64,000 nucleotides of DNA from Streptomyces flavidovirens DSM 40150 (GCF_000429085.1 NZ_AUBE01000004.1:310001-374000), one strand, 5' to 3'; positions 1 to 8,056 are shown, numbered from the stretch's first letter. Notes: generated by a model not told the origin, from the sequence alone. Program-made: numbers and translations.

Positions 1-202
1 GAATCGACTCCTCGGGCGATTTCGGCTGATTGAAGAAAATGAAATACCGGTCGTCCGAGAGCTGCTCGTTGGCGTCGAGCCCGAAGCAGCTGATGTCGAA
101 GGTCAGTCCGGGCCCCGCGATCTGCACACCTACGTACAGATCCGTGCCCGCTGTGAGGTCACTGATCTTGGCCTTGTGGCCGCGTTGAAATTCCCTGGCC
201 AT
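1..202 (-). CDS. TerD-family protein, N-terminal part (runs off window)
   Basis: Only the first 67 codons are inside the window; the 3' end lies beyond position 1. The peptide begins MAREFQRGHKAKISDL and continues with GLTFDISCFGLDANEQLSDD and YFIFFNQPKSPEES. This is the conserved N-terminal half of TerD/CABP-type calcium-binding domains, including the acidic Ca-binding loop (D-A-N-E-Q-L-S-D-D). Such proteins are common in Streptomyces and linked to tellurite and stress resistance and differentiation; the molecular role of this one is unknown. The ATG at 202 is the first start that includes the whole conserved domain. Confidence 0.8.
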   Translation of the reverse strand, partial: MAREFQRGHKAKISDLTAGTDLYVGVQIAGPGLTFDISCFGLDANEQLSDDRYFIFFNQPKSPEESI

Positions 203-309
203 GCGTAACGACCGTCCCCCATCCCGCGGTGAATGCGTCGCGTCAGGCTAACCCGCGAACGGCGGCATCCGGCCGGGCCGGTACACACTCGGTACAGAAT
301 CACCGACCC

Positions 310-885
310 TCACTCGGTGCGCGCGGCCGGCAGGTGCGGCAGCCGCTCTGCTGCGACCACTCCCTCGAGGTAGCCGCGGGCACGCTCGGTGCGCGGGTAC
401 GCCTCCAGGAGCTGCCAGAAACGCGGGCCATGACCCGGTACGAGCAGATGGGCGAGCTCGTGGACGAGTACGTAGTCGACGACGTACTCCGGCATGCCCT
501 GCAGGCGGTGCGAAAGGCGGATGCTGCCTTCGGCCGGGGTGCACGATCCCCAGCGGGTGTTCTGGTTCGTCACCCAGCGCACGGACGCGGGGCGCGCCCT
601 GCCGTCGAAGCACTGGGCGGACAGCCGACGGGCACGCTCGGCCAGTTCGGCGTCGCCGAAGACGCGCTTGCTCTCCTGGGCGGCGAGCTTGTCGAGCATC
701 ACGGTCACCCAGCGCTGCTCCTCGGCCTCCGACATCCGGTCGGGGATGAGCACAATCGTGCGGTCGCCCTCCCGGTACGCGGAGACCGTCCTGCTGCGGC
801 GGGCGCTTCTGCGGACCTCGACAGCGCTCGACCGCGAACCGCGGGGCAGCTGATGTGTCGCACTGTGCAGAGGGTCGACGGGCAC
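310..885 (-). CDS. YgjP/SprT-like zinc metallopeptidase (M48-type, DUF45)
   Basis: 191 aa. Residues 142-146 read HELAH and are followed by GHGPRFW at 151-157, giving the HExxH...H zinc site typical of DUF45/YgjP metalloproteases. The family motif RWGSC is at 111-115. No signal peptide or membrane segment is visible, so it is probably cytosolic. The substrate is unknown. A GTG at 885 gives the longest form; the Arg/Ser-rich first ~30 residues are poorly conserved in such families, so a shorter start is possible. It is transcribed divergently from the ThiF-like gene, with a ~200 bp shared upstream region in which I see no clear operator. Confidence 0.85.
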   Translation of the reverse strand: MPVDPLHSATHQLPRGSRSSAVEVRRSARRSRTVSAYREGDRTIVLIPDRMSEAEEQRWVTVMLDKLAAQESKRVFGDAELAERARRLSAQCFDGRARPASVRWVTNQNTRWGSCTPAEGSIRLSHRLQGMPEYVVDYVLVHELAHLLVPGHGPRFWQLLEAYPRTERARGYLEGVVAAERLPHLPAARTE

Positions 886-1086
886 GCCACGACGTTACCC
901 GCTGCCAGTGGCGGAAGTCCCGCCTCCGGATGGTTCGAACGCCAACCGCTCCCTGGTGTGCAGCATTTGAACGACTGATACGACTAATCCGCCCCCTCTG
1001 TGGACAACTTTCGGCGCCCTTTGGCCGCGCCGTGCATGCTGAGTTCCGAGAGCGGATCTTGGGACAGACCGACGGGGGACGGCGAT

Positions 1087-2241
1087 ATGCATCCGATGGT
1101 GAAGCCCGCGCTGCGGCGCGCCTGGCGGGACCGGCAGACCGTGCAATTCGGCATGACGCCCGCACACGCGGTGACAGTGGGCCCGGTGGATACGGCGACG
1201 GGCAGTTTCCTGGGGCTGCTCGACGGGACACGCGGCCTGCCGCTGCTGCGGGAGGAGGCACGGGCGATGGGGCTGCCCGACGGACGGGTGGACGACCTGG
1301 TGGCGAGGCTGGCGGCGGCGGGTCTGATCGACGACGCGACGGCGGGAGGCGCGGCGGCGGACGCGCTGCGGGGCCGTGCCGACGTGTTCGACCGGCTCCG
1401 CCCCGATCTGGCGTCCCTTTCGGTGGTCCATTGCGAACCGGGCGGCGGGGCACGGCGTCTGGCGGCGCGGCGCGCGATGCGGGTCCAGGTGCGGGGCGCC
1501 GGACGGGTCGGCGCGACGATCGCCTCGGTGCTGGCCGCCGGCGGCGTGGGGCGGGTCGAGGTGATGGACGGCGGTTGCACGGAGCTCTGGGATGTGGCGC
1601 CGGGCGGGCTGAGCACGGAGTCGGTGGGCGGCCGGCGTGACGTGGCGGCGCGGCAGCTGGTCCGGCGGGCCGCGCCCGGCAAGCCTCCGCGCGCGGCGGA
1701 GGCCGCCGAGGCGGCGGGGGATGCGGCGGGTGGCGAGCCGGGTCTCTCCCTGGTGATCGTGGCGCCCCGCGACGGATCCGCCGCTTATGCGCCCGATCCC
1801 GTCGCCGCGGAACCGTGGCTGCGATCGGGGACTCCTCATCTTTATGCGGGAGTCGTCGAGGCGACGGGGGTGGTCGGGCCGCTGGTGCTGCCGGGCGGGA
1901 GTGCCTGCGCGGGCTGTATGGCGCTGGGGCGGGTGGACCGGGACCCCGGGTGGCCCCGGATGCTGGCGCAGTGGCGTTCCGGCCGCGGCGGGCCCGTACC
2001 GGCCTGCGACGTCGGTCTGGCGACCGCGGTGGCGGGGATGGCGGCGGCGCACGCCCTGTCGTTTCTGGACGGTGAGCTGCCGGCCACGACGGGGGTCCGG
2101 TGGGAGGTGTCGATGCCGCTGCTGGACTGGCGGCAGGAGCGGATGTCACCGCACCGCGACTGTACGTGCGGCGCCAGTGGGCAGACTCAGGGGGAGTGCG
2201 CCTCGGGGGCCGGGGAGCCACAGGACACAATGGCCGGGTGA
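1087..2241 (+). CDS. ThiF/E1-like adenylyltransferase-fold protein
   Basis: 384 aa from the ATG at 1087; the reading frame is open from 1000, but upstream residues look non-coding and GGGGGA precedes this ATG. A Rossmann nucleotide-binding segment, RGAGRVGATIASVLAAGGVG (about 136-155), is followed by VEVMDGG as in ThiF/MoeB/E1 enzymes. A CAGC pair at C274 and C277 may bind zinc. The canonical loop that carries the SNL-R-Q motif in MoeB-type enzymes is not recognisable after VMDGG, so ATP-dependent adenylation of a ubiquitin-like partner is doubtful. No ubiquitin-like or rhodanese partner is nearby; the next gene is an ABC1 kinase 42 bp downstream, probably co-transcribed. The fold is confident; the function is unknown. 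Confidence 0.8.
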   Translation: MHPMVKPALRRAWRDRQTVQFGMTPAHAVTVGPVDTATGSFLGLLDGTRGLPLLREEARAMGLPDGRVDDLVARLAAAGLIDDATAGGAAADALRGRADVFDRLRPDLASLSVVHCEPGGGARRLAARRAMRVQVRGAGRVGATIASVLAAGGVGRVEVMDGGCTELWDVAPGGLSTESVGGRRDVAARQLVRRAAPGKPPRAAEAAEAAGDAAGGEPGLSLVIVAPRDGSAAYAPDPVAAEPWLRSGTPHLYAGVVEATGVVGPLVLPGGSACAGCMALGRVDRDPGWPRMLAQWRSGRGGPVPACDVGLATAVAGMAAAHALSFLDGELPATTGVRWEVSMPLLDWRQERMSPHRDCTCGASGQTQGECASGAGEPQDTMAG

Positions 2242-2283
2242 CCGTCGCAGGCGGCCACGGGTGTCTGGGATTTGGAGGGGCGC

Positions 2284-3714
2284 ATGTCTGATCTTCCCCG
2301 GAAGGCGGTCACCCGTACCGCCAAGCTGGCGGCACTGCCGCTGGGTTTCGCCGGCCGAGCCACCTGGGGCCTGGGCAAGCGAATCGGCGGCAAGTCGGCC
2401 GAGATAGTGGGTCGCGAGCTTCAACAGCGCACGGCCGACCAACTGTTCAAGGTCCTCGGTGAGTTGAAGGGGGGCGCGATGAAGCTGGGGCAGGCCCTGT
2501 CCGTGTTCGAGTCCGCGCTCCCCGAAGAGGTCGCCGGACCGTACCGGGCGGCGCTGACGAAGCTTCAGGAAGCCGCGCCGCCGATGCCGACCCGCACGGT
2601 GCACGCGGTGCTGGAGGAGCGGCTCGGAGCACAATGGCGCGACTTGTTCCTGGAGTTCGAGGACAAGCCGTCGGCGGCAGCCTCGATCGGCCAGGTGCAC
2701 CGGGCCGTGTGGCACGACGGGCGCGAGGTGGCCGTCAAGGTCCAGTACCCGGGTGCCGGGGACGCCCTGCTCTCCGACCTGAACCAACTGAGCCGTTTCG
2801 CCCGGCTGCTCGGCCCGCTGGTGCCGGGGATGGACATCAAGCCGCTCATTTCCGAGCTGCGTGACCGGGTGTCGGAGGAGCTGGACTACGAACTGGAGGC
2901 GGAGGCCCAGCGGCAGCATGCGGAGCAGTTCGCTGACGACCCGGACGTGGTGGTGCCGGATGTGGTGCACCAGAGCGATCAGGTGCTGGTGACCGAGTGG
3001 ATCGACGGCATACCGATGGCCGATGTGATCGCGGACGGGACGACGGAGCAGCGGGACAGGGCGGGGCAGCTGCTGGCCCGCTTCCTCTTCTCGGGGCCGG
3101 CCCGCACGGGCCTGCTGCACGCGGACCCGCATCCGGGCAACTTCCGGCTGCTGCCCGTGGGCCACGCGGGCGCGGGGGGCGACGAGGAGGATCAGGAGGA
3201 CGCGGTCGGCCAATGGCGGCTCGGGGTCCTGGACTTCGGCACGGTGGACCGGCTGTCCGGCGGACTGCCCGCGACGATCGGAACGTCACTGCGGCTGACG
3301 CTCGACGGTGAGGCCGACGCGGTGTACGAGCTGCTCCGCGAGGAGGGCTTCGTGAAGGATTCCATCGATCTCGACCCGGACGAGGTGCTGGACTATCTGC
3401 TGCCCATCATCGAGCCCGCGCAGGCCGACGAGTTCACGTTCACGCGGGGGTGGCTGCGCCAGCAGGCGGCGCGGATCGCCGATGTCCGCTCCCCCGCGCA
3501 CCGGTTGGGCAAGCAGCTCAATCTGCCGCCCGCCTATCTGCTGATACACCGGGTGACCTTGAGCACCATCGGAGTGCTCTGCCAACTGGGTGCGACCGTA
3601 CGGCTGCGGCACGAACTGGAGGAGTGGCTGCCCGGTTTCCTCGCCGAGGAGGCGGAGGGAACGCCAGAGGCGGAAGTAGCCGAAGACGTGGACGGGGCGG
3701 CGGCCGGGGCGTAA
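2284..3714 (+). CDS. ABC1/AarF (UbiB-type) atypical kinase
   Basis: 476 aa, starting at the ATG after TTGGAGGGGCGC. Family motifs appear in order: the KxGQ motif as KLGQ (67-70), the Ala-rich loop AAASIGQVHR (131-140), the lysine-containing VAVKVQ strand (149-154), EELDYELEA (~198-206), the catalytic-loop-like LHADPHPGN (277-285) and LDFG (315-318). All ATP- and metal-binding residues of the ABC1 family are present. Known relatives act in quinone or lipid homeostasis as ATPases; the substrate here cannot be told. An acidic insertion (GGDEEDQED, ~297-306) sits between the catalytic loop and LDFG. The mycobacterial counterpart also lies next to whiB7. Confidence 0.92.
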   Translation: MSDLPRKAVTRTAKLAALPLGFAGRATWGLGKRIGGKSAEIVGRELQQRTADQLFKVLGELKGGAMKLGQALSVFESALPEEVAGPYRAALTKLQEAAPPMPTRTVHAVLEERLGAQWRDLFLEFEDKPSAAASIGQVHRAVWHDGREVAVKVQYPGAGDALLSDLNQLSRFARLLGPLVPGMDIKPLISELRDRVSEELDYELEAEAQRQHAEQFADDPDVVVPDVVHQSDQVLVTEWIDGIPMADVIADGTTEQRDRAGQLLARFLFSGPARTGLLHADPHPGNFRLLPVGHAGAGGDEEDQEDAVGQWRLGVLDFGTVDRLSGGLPATIGTSLRLTLDGEADAVYELLREEGFVKDSIDLDPDEVLDYLLPIIEPAQADEFTFTRGWLRQQAARIADVRSPAHRLGKQLNLPPAYLLIHRVTLSTIGVLCQLGATVRLRHELEEWLPGFLAEEAEGTPEAEVAEDVDGAAAGA

Positions 3715-3723
3715 CCGGGCCGT

Positions 3724-3951
3724 TCACCACCAGGGCGAATCGAGCCGGCCTTCGATCGCTCTGAGGTTGGCGCGCGCGCAGTCGTCACAGAAGTAGTGGC
3801 GCCTGCCGTTCTCCACGGAGCAGGTCCAGGTGGGTGGTGTGTGCTCGGAGGGCTTGCCGCAGCGGGAGCACACCACGCTCTCGCCACCCGGCTCCGCGGA
3901 ATCAGGAGCCTGCTCGGGGGGCCGGGGGTCCTCCCCGGGAGAACTCAGCAC
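3724..3951 (-). CDS. Small Cys-containing actinobacterial protein, zinc-ribbon-like
   Basis: About 75 aa from a GTG at 3951; an ORF open to 3996 would add 15 Arg-rich residues. The C-terminal half has two cysteine pairs, CSRCG and CDDC, separated by ~26 residues with an extra Cys in TWTCSVENG, which suggests a small zinc-binding fold. The tail ends in RAIEGRLDSPWW. The N-terminal ~25 residues are acidic and Pro-rich. Function is unknown. It is convergent with the ABC1 kinase gene (stops 9 bp apart) and lies downstream of the wblC transcription unit, separated from it by a strong hairpin. Confidence 0.7.
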   Translation of the reverse strand: MLSSPGEDPRPPEQAPDSAEPGGESVVCSRCGKPSEHTPPTWTCSVENGRRHYFCDDCARANLRAIEGRLDSPWW

Positions 3952-3995
3952 TCCGTGACGATATCTCCGACGGGGCGCGGTGGCCGGACAACGCA

Positions 3996-4031
3996 CCGCG
4001 GGGGCCGGTCCCTTCGGACCGGCCCCCGCGG
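3996..4031 (-). terminator. Hairpin terminator after the wblC unit
   Basis: A perfect 16-bp inverted repeat (CCGCGGGGGCCGGTCC with its complement) closes on a 4-nt CTTC loop. It lies 38 bp downstream of the stop of the small gene at 4069. No long T-tract follows, as is usual for GC-rich Streptomyces terminators. Confidence 0.75.
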
Positions 4032-4068
4032 AGGGCTTCGTCTGCTCCGGCCTGCCGGCGCCTGCCTG

Positions 4069-4392
4069 TTACTGCATGACCGCCATGGCCAGGGCCCGGC
4101 GGGCACGCAGTGAGACGCGCTCGGCGCGGCGCTGCATCCGCCGGGCGGCGACCAGGCGCACGGCCTGGTGTTCCGCCTCGGCTTCCCGCCGGCGTTCTTG
4201 CATATGGGCACGGGCCAGGGCTTCTGGGATGAGTTGCATCTCGCGGTTCCTGTTCTGACGCGAGTCGTTCGCGCCGGTGATCGTGACGTCGTGGGTAGCG
4301 GAGCCGAAGGGCTCGCTGGGGGAAGAGGTCATCGGGGCCTGCTTCTTGGGATCGTGCGTATGGGGTCGGTCGATGGTTCCGGTGACGTTCAT
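4069..4392 (-). CDS. Small basic protein translationally coupled to wblC
   Basis: 107 aa. The ATG at 4392 overlaps the wblC stop as ATGA, which implies translational coupling and fixes the start; internal ATGs (MTSSPSEP..., MQLIPEAL...) are alternatives. The N-terminal half is polar and probably disordered. The C-terminal ~55 residues (MQLIPEALARAHMQERRREA onward) are a highly charged Arg/Ala helix that could bind nucleic acid or form a coiled coil. No known domain is recognised. Being co-expressed with wblC, it should rise upon exposure to translation-inhibiting antibiotics. Function unknown. Confidence 0.75.
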   Translation of the reverse strand: MNVTGTIDRPHTHDPKKQAPMTSSPSEPFGSATHDVTITGANDSRQNRNREMQLIPEALARAHMQERRREAEAEHQAVRLVAARRMQRRAERVSLRARRALAMAVMQ

Positions 4393-4766
4393 GCCGCGAC
4401 CGGGTTCTTGCGCGGGCGGCCACGCGGCCGCTTGCGGGCGACTACGACACCCTGGACGAAGAGCTCGCCACCCCAGACACCCCAGGGCTCGCGGCGCTCC
4501 TTGGCACCGGCGAGGCAGGCCTCGACCAGCGGGCAGGTGCGGCAGAGCGACTTGGCGTACTCGACATCGGCCGGGGACTCGGCGAAGAAGACCTCCGGGT
4601 CGTACGAACGGCAGGGGACGGGCACGCCGAGGTTCTCGATGGCGTCGTCGAGCGCGGTGAGCGCGGTGAGGGGGGCCGGGGCAGTCAAGGTGGGGTCCTC
4701 CGTGAGACCGGGCGGGGTGATCGGTTGGGAAGGCGGTACGGACGGGGCGTGCGTTTCGAGTTGCAC
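4389..4766 (-). CDS. wblC: WhiB-family iron-sulfur regulator WblC (WhiB7)
   Basis: 125 aa, GTG start preceded by GACGAGGAAC. It has the four WhiB cluster cysteines C52, C75, C78 and C84 (CxxC in CRTCPL), the GVWGG turn at 96-100, and a C-terminal AT-hook (RGRP within RPRGRPRK, ~113-120). The AT-hook is the hallmark of WblC/WhiB7, which binds the principal sigma factor and AT-rich promoter sequences to induce intrinsic resistance to ribosome-targeting antibiotics. The long leader with an upstream ORF and intrinsic terminator fits the attenuation control known for this gene. In S. coelicolor the orthologue is SCO5190 (from memory). Confidence 0.95.
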   Translation of the reverse strand: MQLETHAPSVPPSQPITPPGLTEDPTLTAPAPLTALTALDDAIENLGVPVPCRSYDPEVFFAESPADVEYAKSLCRTCPLVEACLAGAKERREPWGVWGGELFVQGVVVARKRPRGRPRKNPVAA

Positions 4767-4855
4767 GGTGGTTTGTTCCTCGTCGAGTCGTTCCGGCCGG
4801 TCGGCCGGGTGGCGGTTGCTGTCCCGAAGCCCCTTCGCTCTGTCTCGCCCGTTCG

Positions 4856-4900
4856 GGCAAAACAGAAGGGCCGCGGATCCCTGGTGGGGTTCCGCGGCCC
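4856..4900 (-). terminator. Attenuator-type intrinsic terminator in the wblC leader
   Basis: On the minus strand a 10-bp perfect stem (GGGCCGCGGA with TCCGCGGCCC), with inner CCC/GGG pairs possible, is followed directly by the T-rich run TTCTGTTTTG. It lies ~90 nt upstream of the wblC start and 24 nt after the leader ORF stop, exactly where a conditional terminator should be. Just beyond, GCCCG-AA-CGGGC and flanking TTCTGT/ACAGAG and CCCTTC/GAAGGG segments can form an alternative extended stem that would consume the T-tract. Confidence 0.8.
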
Positions 4901-4924
4901 TGAAGGCGCCTGCCTGATCCTGGA

Positions 4925-5239
4925 TCAGGCTGGATCACTCCAGGGTTCGAGCCCACGGAAGGCCCACATCGTGTGGTGCTGCGTCGTCTGCTTCTTGGAT
5001 CCGGCACCGGCTGCCGCAAAGGCATAGGCCTTCCCCTGTGCCGCTGCTACTGCTGCTTCCGGTGCCTTGGTCGGTCGCTCATTGCGCGCCAGGACCAGGA
5101 CGGGGAGGCTCGCGAGAGAGGCGGGGCGGACGGCGGGAATGCCGCCGGACACACCGGTGCCACGGAGCGAGGAGCCGAGCGGGCAGGGGGCGACGACCGA
5201 GCGATCGGTCATTTTGGTGAAGTTCATGAAGCTGGTCAC
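4925..5239 (-). CDS. Upstream ORF (leader peptide) of wblC
   Basis: 104 codons from a GTG at 5239 with a strong ribosome-binding site (GGAGG, 8 nt upstream). It ends 24 nt before the wblC attenuator. The peptide has no recognised domain; it starts MTSFMNFTKMTDRSVVAP and ends with an aromatic stretch, MWAFRGLEPWSDPA. An internal ATG at 4969 could initiate only that 14-aa tail. In whiB7/wblC leaders, translation of an upstream ORF senses slowed ribosomes and controls termination, so the act of translation rather than the product is probably what matters. The perfect inverted repeat CCTGATCC/GGATCAGG at 4914-4930 overlaps the stop codon. Confidence 0.55.
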   Translation of the reverse strand: MTSFMNFTKMTDRSVVAPCPLGSSLRGTGVSGGIPAVRPASLASLPVLVLARNERPTKAPEAAVAAAQGKAYAFAAAGAGSKKQTTQHHTMWAFRGLEPWSDPA

Positions 5240-5356
5240 TGGGCTCGCCTCCTCTCGGCGTCTCGGGGACCCTTGGCACGAGGCCGGTCCCTACGTATTC
5301 GGATAAGTACAGCACGGAGTCAGGGCTTCAGAGAAGTCGCTGTTCCCGTGGTTAAG

Positions 5357-5394
5357 AACCTATGGGGATTGCTGGGGCATGCGCAAACTATTTT
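5357..5394 (-). promoter_or_regulatory. Candidate wblC promoter with AT-hook target
   Basis: The minus strand shows AAAATAGTTT immediately upstream of, and overlapping, a TTGCGC -35-like hexamer (5381-5386). An 18-bp spacer and TAGGTT (5357-5362) as -10 follow. An AT-rich block abutting the -35 is the arrangement described for WhiB7-activated promoters. It predicts a transcript start near 5350 and a leader of about 580 nt. Confidence 0.5.
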
Positions 5395-5409
5395 CCCGAC
5401 GAGTTTGAA

Positions 5410-7599
5410 TCAGTCCTCCTCGTCGGCTCCTCCAAGGTCCTGACCTGCGCAGAGAGCCAGCACATCGGCTCCGAAACGCTCCAGCTTGCGGGCGCCGACC
5501 CCCGCGATGACGGCCAGTTCCCCCGCCTCGCCCGGCGCCGCCTCGGCGATCGCCATCAGCGTCTTGTCGGTGAAGACGCAGTACGCGGGCTGGCCCAGCT
5601 CCCGCGCCTGGCCCGCGCGCCAGTCGCGCAGCCGTTCGTACAGCGCTTCGTCCATGTCGGACGGGCAGTCCTCGCAGCGCATCAGTTTCACCTCACCGGC
5701 GTCGGTGAGCGTCTTTCCGCACACCCGGCACAGGGCCGAGCTGCGGCGCTTGCGCTTGGCCGGGCCCCCCATGCCGGCACCGGAGCCGCTGCCGGCGCGC
5801 GGGGCGGACGCGCCACGGCTGCCGGGGACGGAGGAACCGGGGCGCAGTCCGTTCAGGAAGCGGCTCGGGCGGCGCGAGGCCCGGCCGCCCGGGGAGCGGG
5901 ACAGGGCCCAGGACAGCACCAGATGCAGGCGGGCGCGCGTGACTCCGACGTACAGCAGGCGTCGCTCCTCCTCGACCTGCTCGTCGGTCTTGGCGTAGGT
6001 GATCGGCATCATGCCCTCGGTGAGGCCGACCAGGAACACGGCGTCCCACTCCAGGCCCTTCGCCGAGTGCAGCGAGGCGAGGGTGACGCCCTGGACGGTG
6101 GGCGCGTGCTGGGCGGCCGCGCGCTCGTCGAGTTCGGCCACGAGGTCGGAGAGCGTGGCGGTGAACCTGGTCTTCGCGAAGTCCTCGGCGAGACGGACCA
6201 GCGCGGCCAGTGACTCCCACTGGTCACGCACGGCGCCGGAGCCGGCCGGGGGCTGCGGGGTCCAGCCGTTGCCGCTGAGGACGGCGCGGGTCTGGGAGGG
6301 CAGGTCCACGACGTCGTCGAGCAGCGGGTCGTTGTCCCCGAACCGGGCGGCGCTGCGCAGGCCGGCGATCGCCTTGCGCACCTCCTGCCGTTCGAAGAAC
6401 CGCTCAGCGCCGCGCAGCTGGTAGGGCACTCCGGCGTCGGCCAGCGCCTGTTCGTAGACCTCCGACTGGGCGTTGATCCGGTACAGCACGGCGATCTCGC
6501 CGGCCGGGACGCCGGCGGCGATGAGGTCGCGGATGCGGCGGGCGGTGCCCTCGGCCTCGGCGGGCTCGTCCGCGTACTCCGTGTAGAGGGGTTCGGGGCC
6601 GGGCTCCCGCTGGGAGACCAGCTCAAGGCGGTGCTCGGCGGCGCGGCCGCGCGCCTGGCTCAGCAGACCGTTGGCCAGGTGGACGACCTGAGGGGTCGAG
6701 CGGTAGTCACGGACCAGCTTCACGACGGTCGCGTCCGGATGCTTGGTGCGGAAGTTCAGCAGGTGGTCCGGGGTGGCGCCGGTGAAGGAGTAGATCGTCT
6801 GGCTGGCGTCGCCGACGACGCAGAGGTTGGGCCGGTCGCCCAGCCACAGTTCGAGCAGCCGCTGCTGGAGGGGGCTGACGTCCTGGTACTCGTCCACCAC
6901 GAAGTGCTGGTACTGGCTGCGCACGTGGTCGGCGATGTCGTGCCGGTCCTGGAGGATGCCGACGGTGAGCAGCAGCACATCCTCGAAGTCGATCATGGAC
7001 CGGTCGCGCTTGAGCTGCTCGTACATCGCGTAGATCTGGGAGATCTCCGCCGCGTCCCTGGGAGCGTCGCGGCCCGACTTGGCGGCCGCGGCCGGGTAGT
7101 CGGCGGGGACGGTCTGGGTGACCTTCGCCCACTCGATCTCGCCCGTCACGTCCCGCAGCTCGTTGCGATCGAGGCGGACGCGGCAGCGGGCGGCGGCCTC
7201 GGCCACCAGCTGGATCTTGCGCTCGACGAGCCGGGGCAGGTCGCCACCGACTGCTTTCGGCCAGAAGTACTGGAGCTGGCGGAGCGCAGCGGAGTGGAAG
7301 GTCCGCGCCTGGACGCCGCCCGCGCCGAGCTGGCGGAGCCGCCCGCGCATCTCGCCCGCGGCGCGGTTGGTGAACGTGACGGCCAGCACACTGGCGGGCT
7401 GGAGAATCCCGGCGCGCACGCCGAACGCGATGCGGTGCGTGATGGCGCGCGTCTTGCCGGTGCCGGCTCCCGCCAGCACGCACACCGGACCGTGCAGGGC
7501 CGTCGCGACCTCGCGCTGCTCGGGGTCGAGCCCATCGAGCACCGCGTCCGCCGAGTCCGGGACCTGCGGGAAAAGAGAGGAGTGCGTTGCTGCTGTCAC
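5410..7599 (-). CDS. uvrD2: ATP-dependent DNA helicase UvrD2 with HRDC domain
   Basis: 729 aa from a GTG at 7599; the frame stays open further upstream, but those residues look non-coding. It is an SF1A helicase with Walker A AGAGTGKT, TFTNRAAGEMRGRL (Ia), DEYQDV (II), GDASQTIYSFTGA (III), VKLVRDYRSTPQVV (IV), LASLHSAKGLEWDAVF (V) and YVGVTRARLHL (VI). The C-terminal part has CRVCGK...CEDC, a tetracysteine motif, followed by an HRDC domain with GELAVIAGVGARKLERFG. This architecture defines actinobacterial UvrD2, about 700 aa in M. tuberculosis. It unwinds DNA in repair and replication. The gene is divergent from mycoredoxin. Confidence 0.95.
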   Translation of the reverse strand: MTAATHSSLFPQVPDSADAVLDGLDPEQREVATALHGPVCVLAGAGTGKTRAITHRIAFGVRAGILQPASVLAVTFTNRAAGEMRGRLRQLGAGGVQARTFHSAALRQLQYFWPKAVGGDLPRLVERKIQLVAEAAARCRVRLDRNELRDVTGEIEWAKVTQTVPADYPAAAAKSGRDAPRDAAEISQIYAMYEQLKRDRSMIDFEDVLLLTVGILQDRHDIADHVRSQYQHFVVDEYQDVSPLQQRLLELWLGDRPNLCVVGDASQTIYSFTGATPDHLLNFRTKHPDATVVKLVRDYRSTPQVVHLANGLLSQARGRAAEHRLELVSQREPGPEPLYTEYADEPAEAEGTARRIRDLIAAGVPAGEIAVLYRINAQSEVYEQALADAGVPYQLRGAERFFERQEVRKAIAGLRSAARFGDNDPLLDDVVDLPSQTRAVLSGNGWTPQPPAGSGAVRDQWESLAALVRLAEDFAKTRFTATLSDLVAELDERAAAQHAPTVQGVTLASLHSAKGLEWDAVFLVGLTEGMMPITYAKTDEQVEEERRLLYVGVTRARLHLVLSWALSRSPGGRASRRPSRFLNGLRPGSSVPGSRGASAPRAGSGSGAGMGGPAKRKRRSSALCRVCGKTLTDAGEVKLMRCEDCPSDMDEALYERLRDWRAGQARELGQPAYCVFTDKTLMAIAEAAPGEAGELAVIAGVGARKLERFGADVLALCAGQDLGGADEED

Positions 7600-7765
7600 C
7601 CCGCCATGCTGCCAGGTCGGGAGTGGTGGGTGCGGCGCTTGTCCACAGGGCCCGGGCACTGGTCGTACTAATGCGGGAATGGCGGTCGGGTCGCGTACGT
7701 TCGACTGACTGGATTTTCGACTCACCGGGGCACGGACCCCGGCGAACCAGAGGAGCGCATTCGAC

Positions 7766-8020
7766 ATGCAGGGAACAGTGACGATGTACAGCACGACGTG
7801 GTGCGGCTACTGCCGTCGGCTCAAGAGCCAGATGGACCGTGAGGGCATCGCGTACACCGAGATCAACATCGAGCTGGACCCGGAGTCGGCGGCCTTCGTC
7901 GAGAAGGCGAATGGCGGAAACCAGACGGTCCCGACCGTCCTCGTGGTTCCCGCCTCCGGTGAGCAGTCGGTCATGACCAACCCGAGCCTCGCCCAGGTCA
8001 AGCAGGCGCTGGCCGTCTGA
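7766..8020 (+). CDS. mrx: Mycoredoxin (glutaredoxin-like)
   Basis: 84 aa, thioredoxin fold. The active site TTWCGYC near the N-terminus and TVPTV with its cis-Pro are visible. The CGYC site and small size match actinobacterial mycoredoxin-1, which reduces mycothiol mixed disulfides. The ATG at 7766 is preceded by an AGGAG-containing sequence (CAGAGGAGCGCATTCGAC). The mycobacterial Mrx1 gene likewise sits beside uvrD2. Confidence 0.92.
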   Translation: MQGTVTMYSTTWCGYCRRLKSQMDREGIAYTEINIELDPESAAFVEKANGGNQTVPTVLVVPASGEQSVMTNPSLAQVKQALAV

Positions 8021-8056
8021 GGCCCGAGGCACACACGTACAGAAACACACGTACAG

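Noticed and set aside
248..2230. 660-codon minus-strand frame
   Set aside because: Pro/Arg-rich shadow spanning the divergent metallopeptidase and ThiF-like genes.
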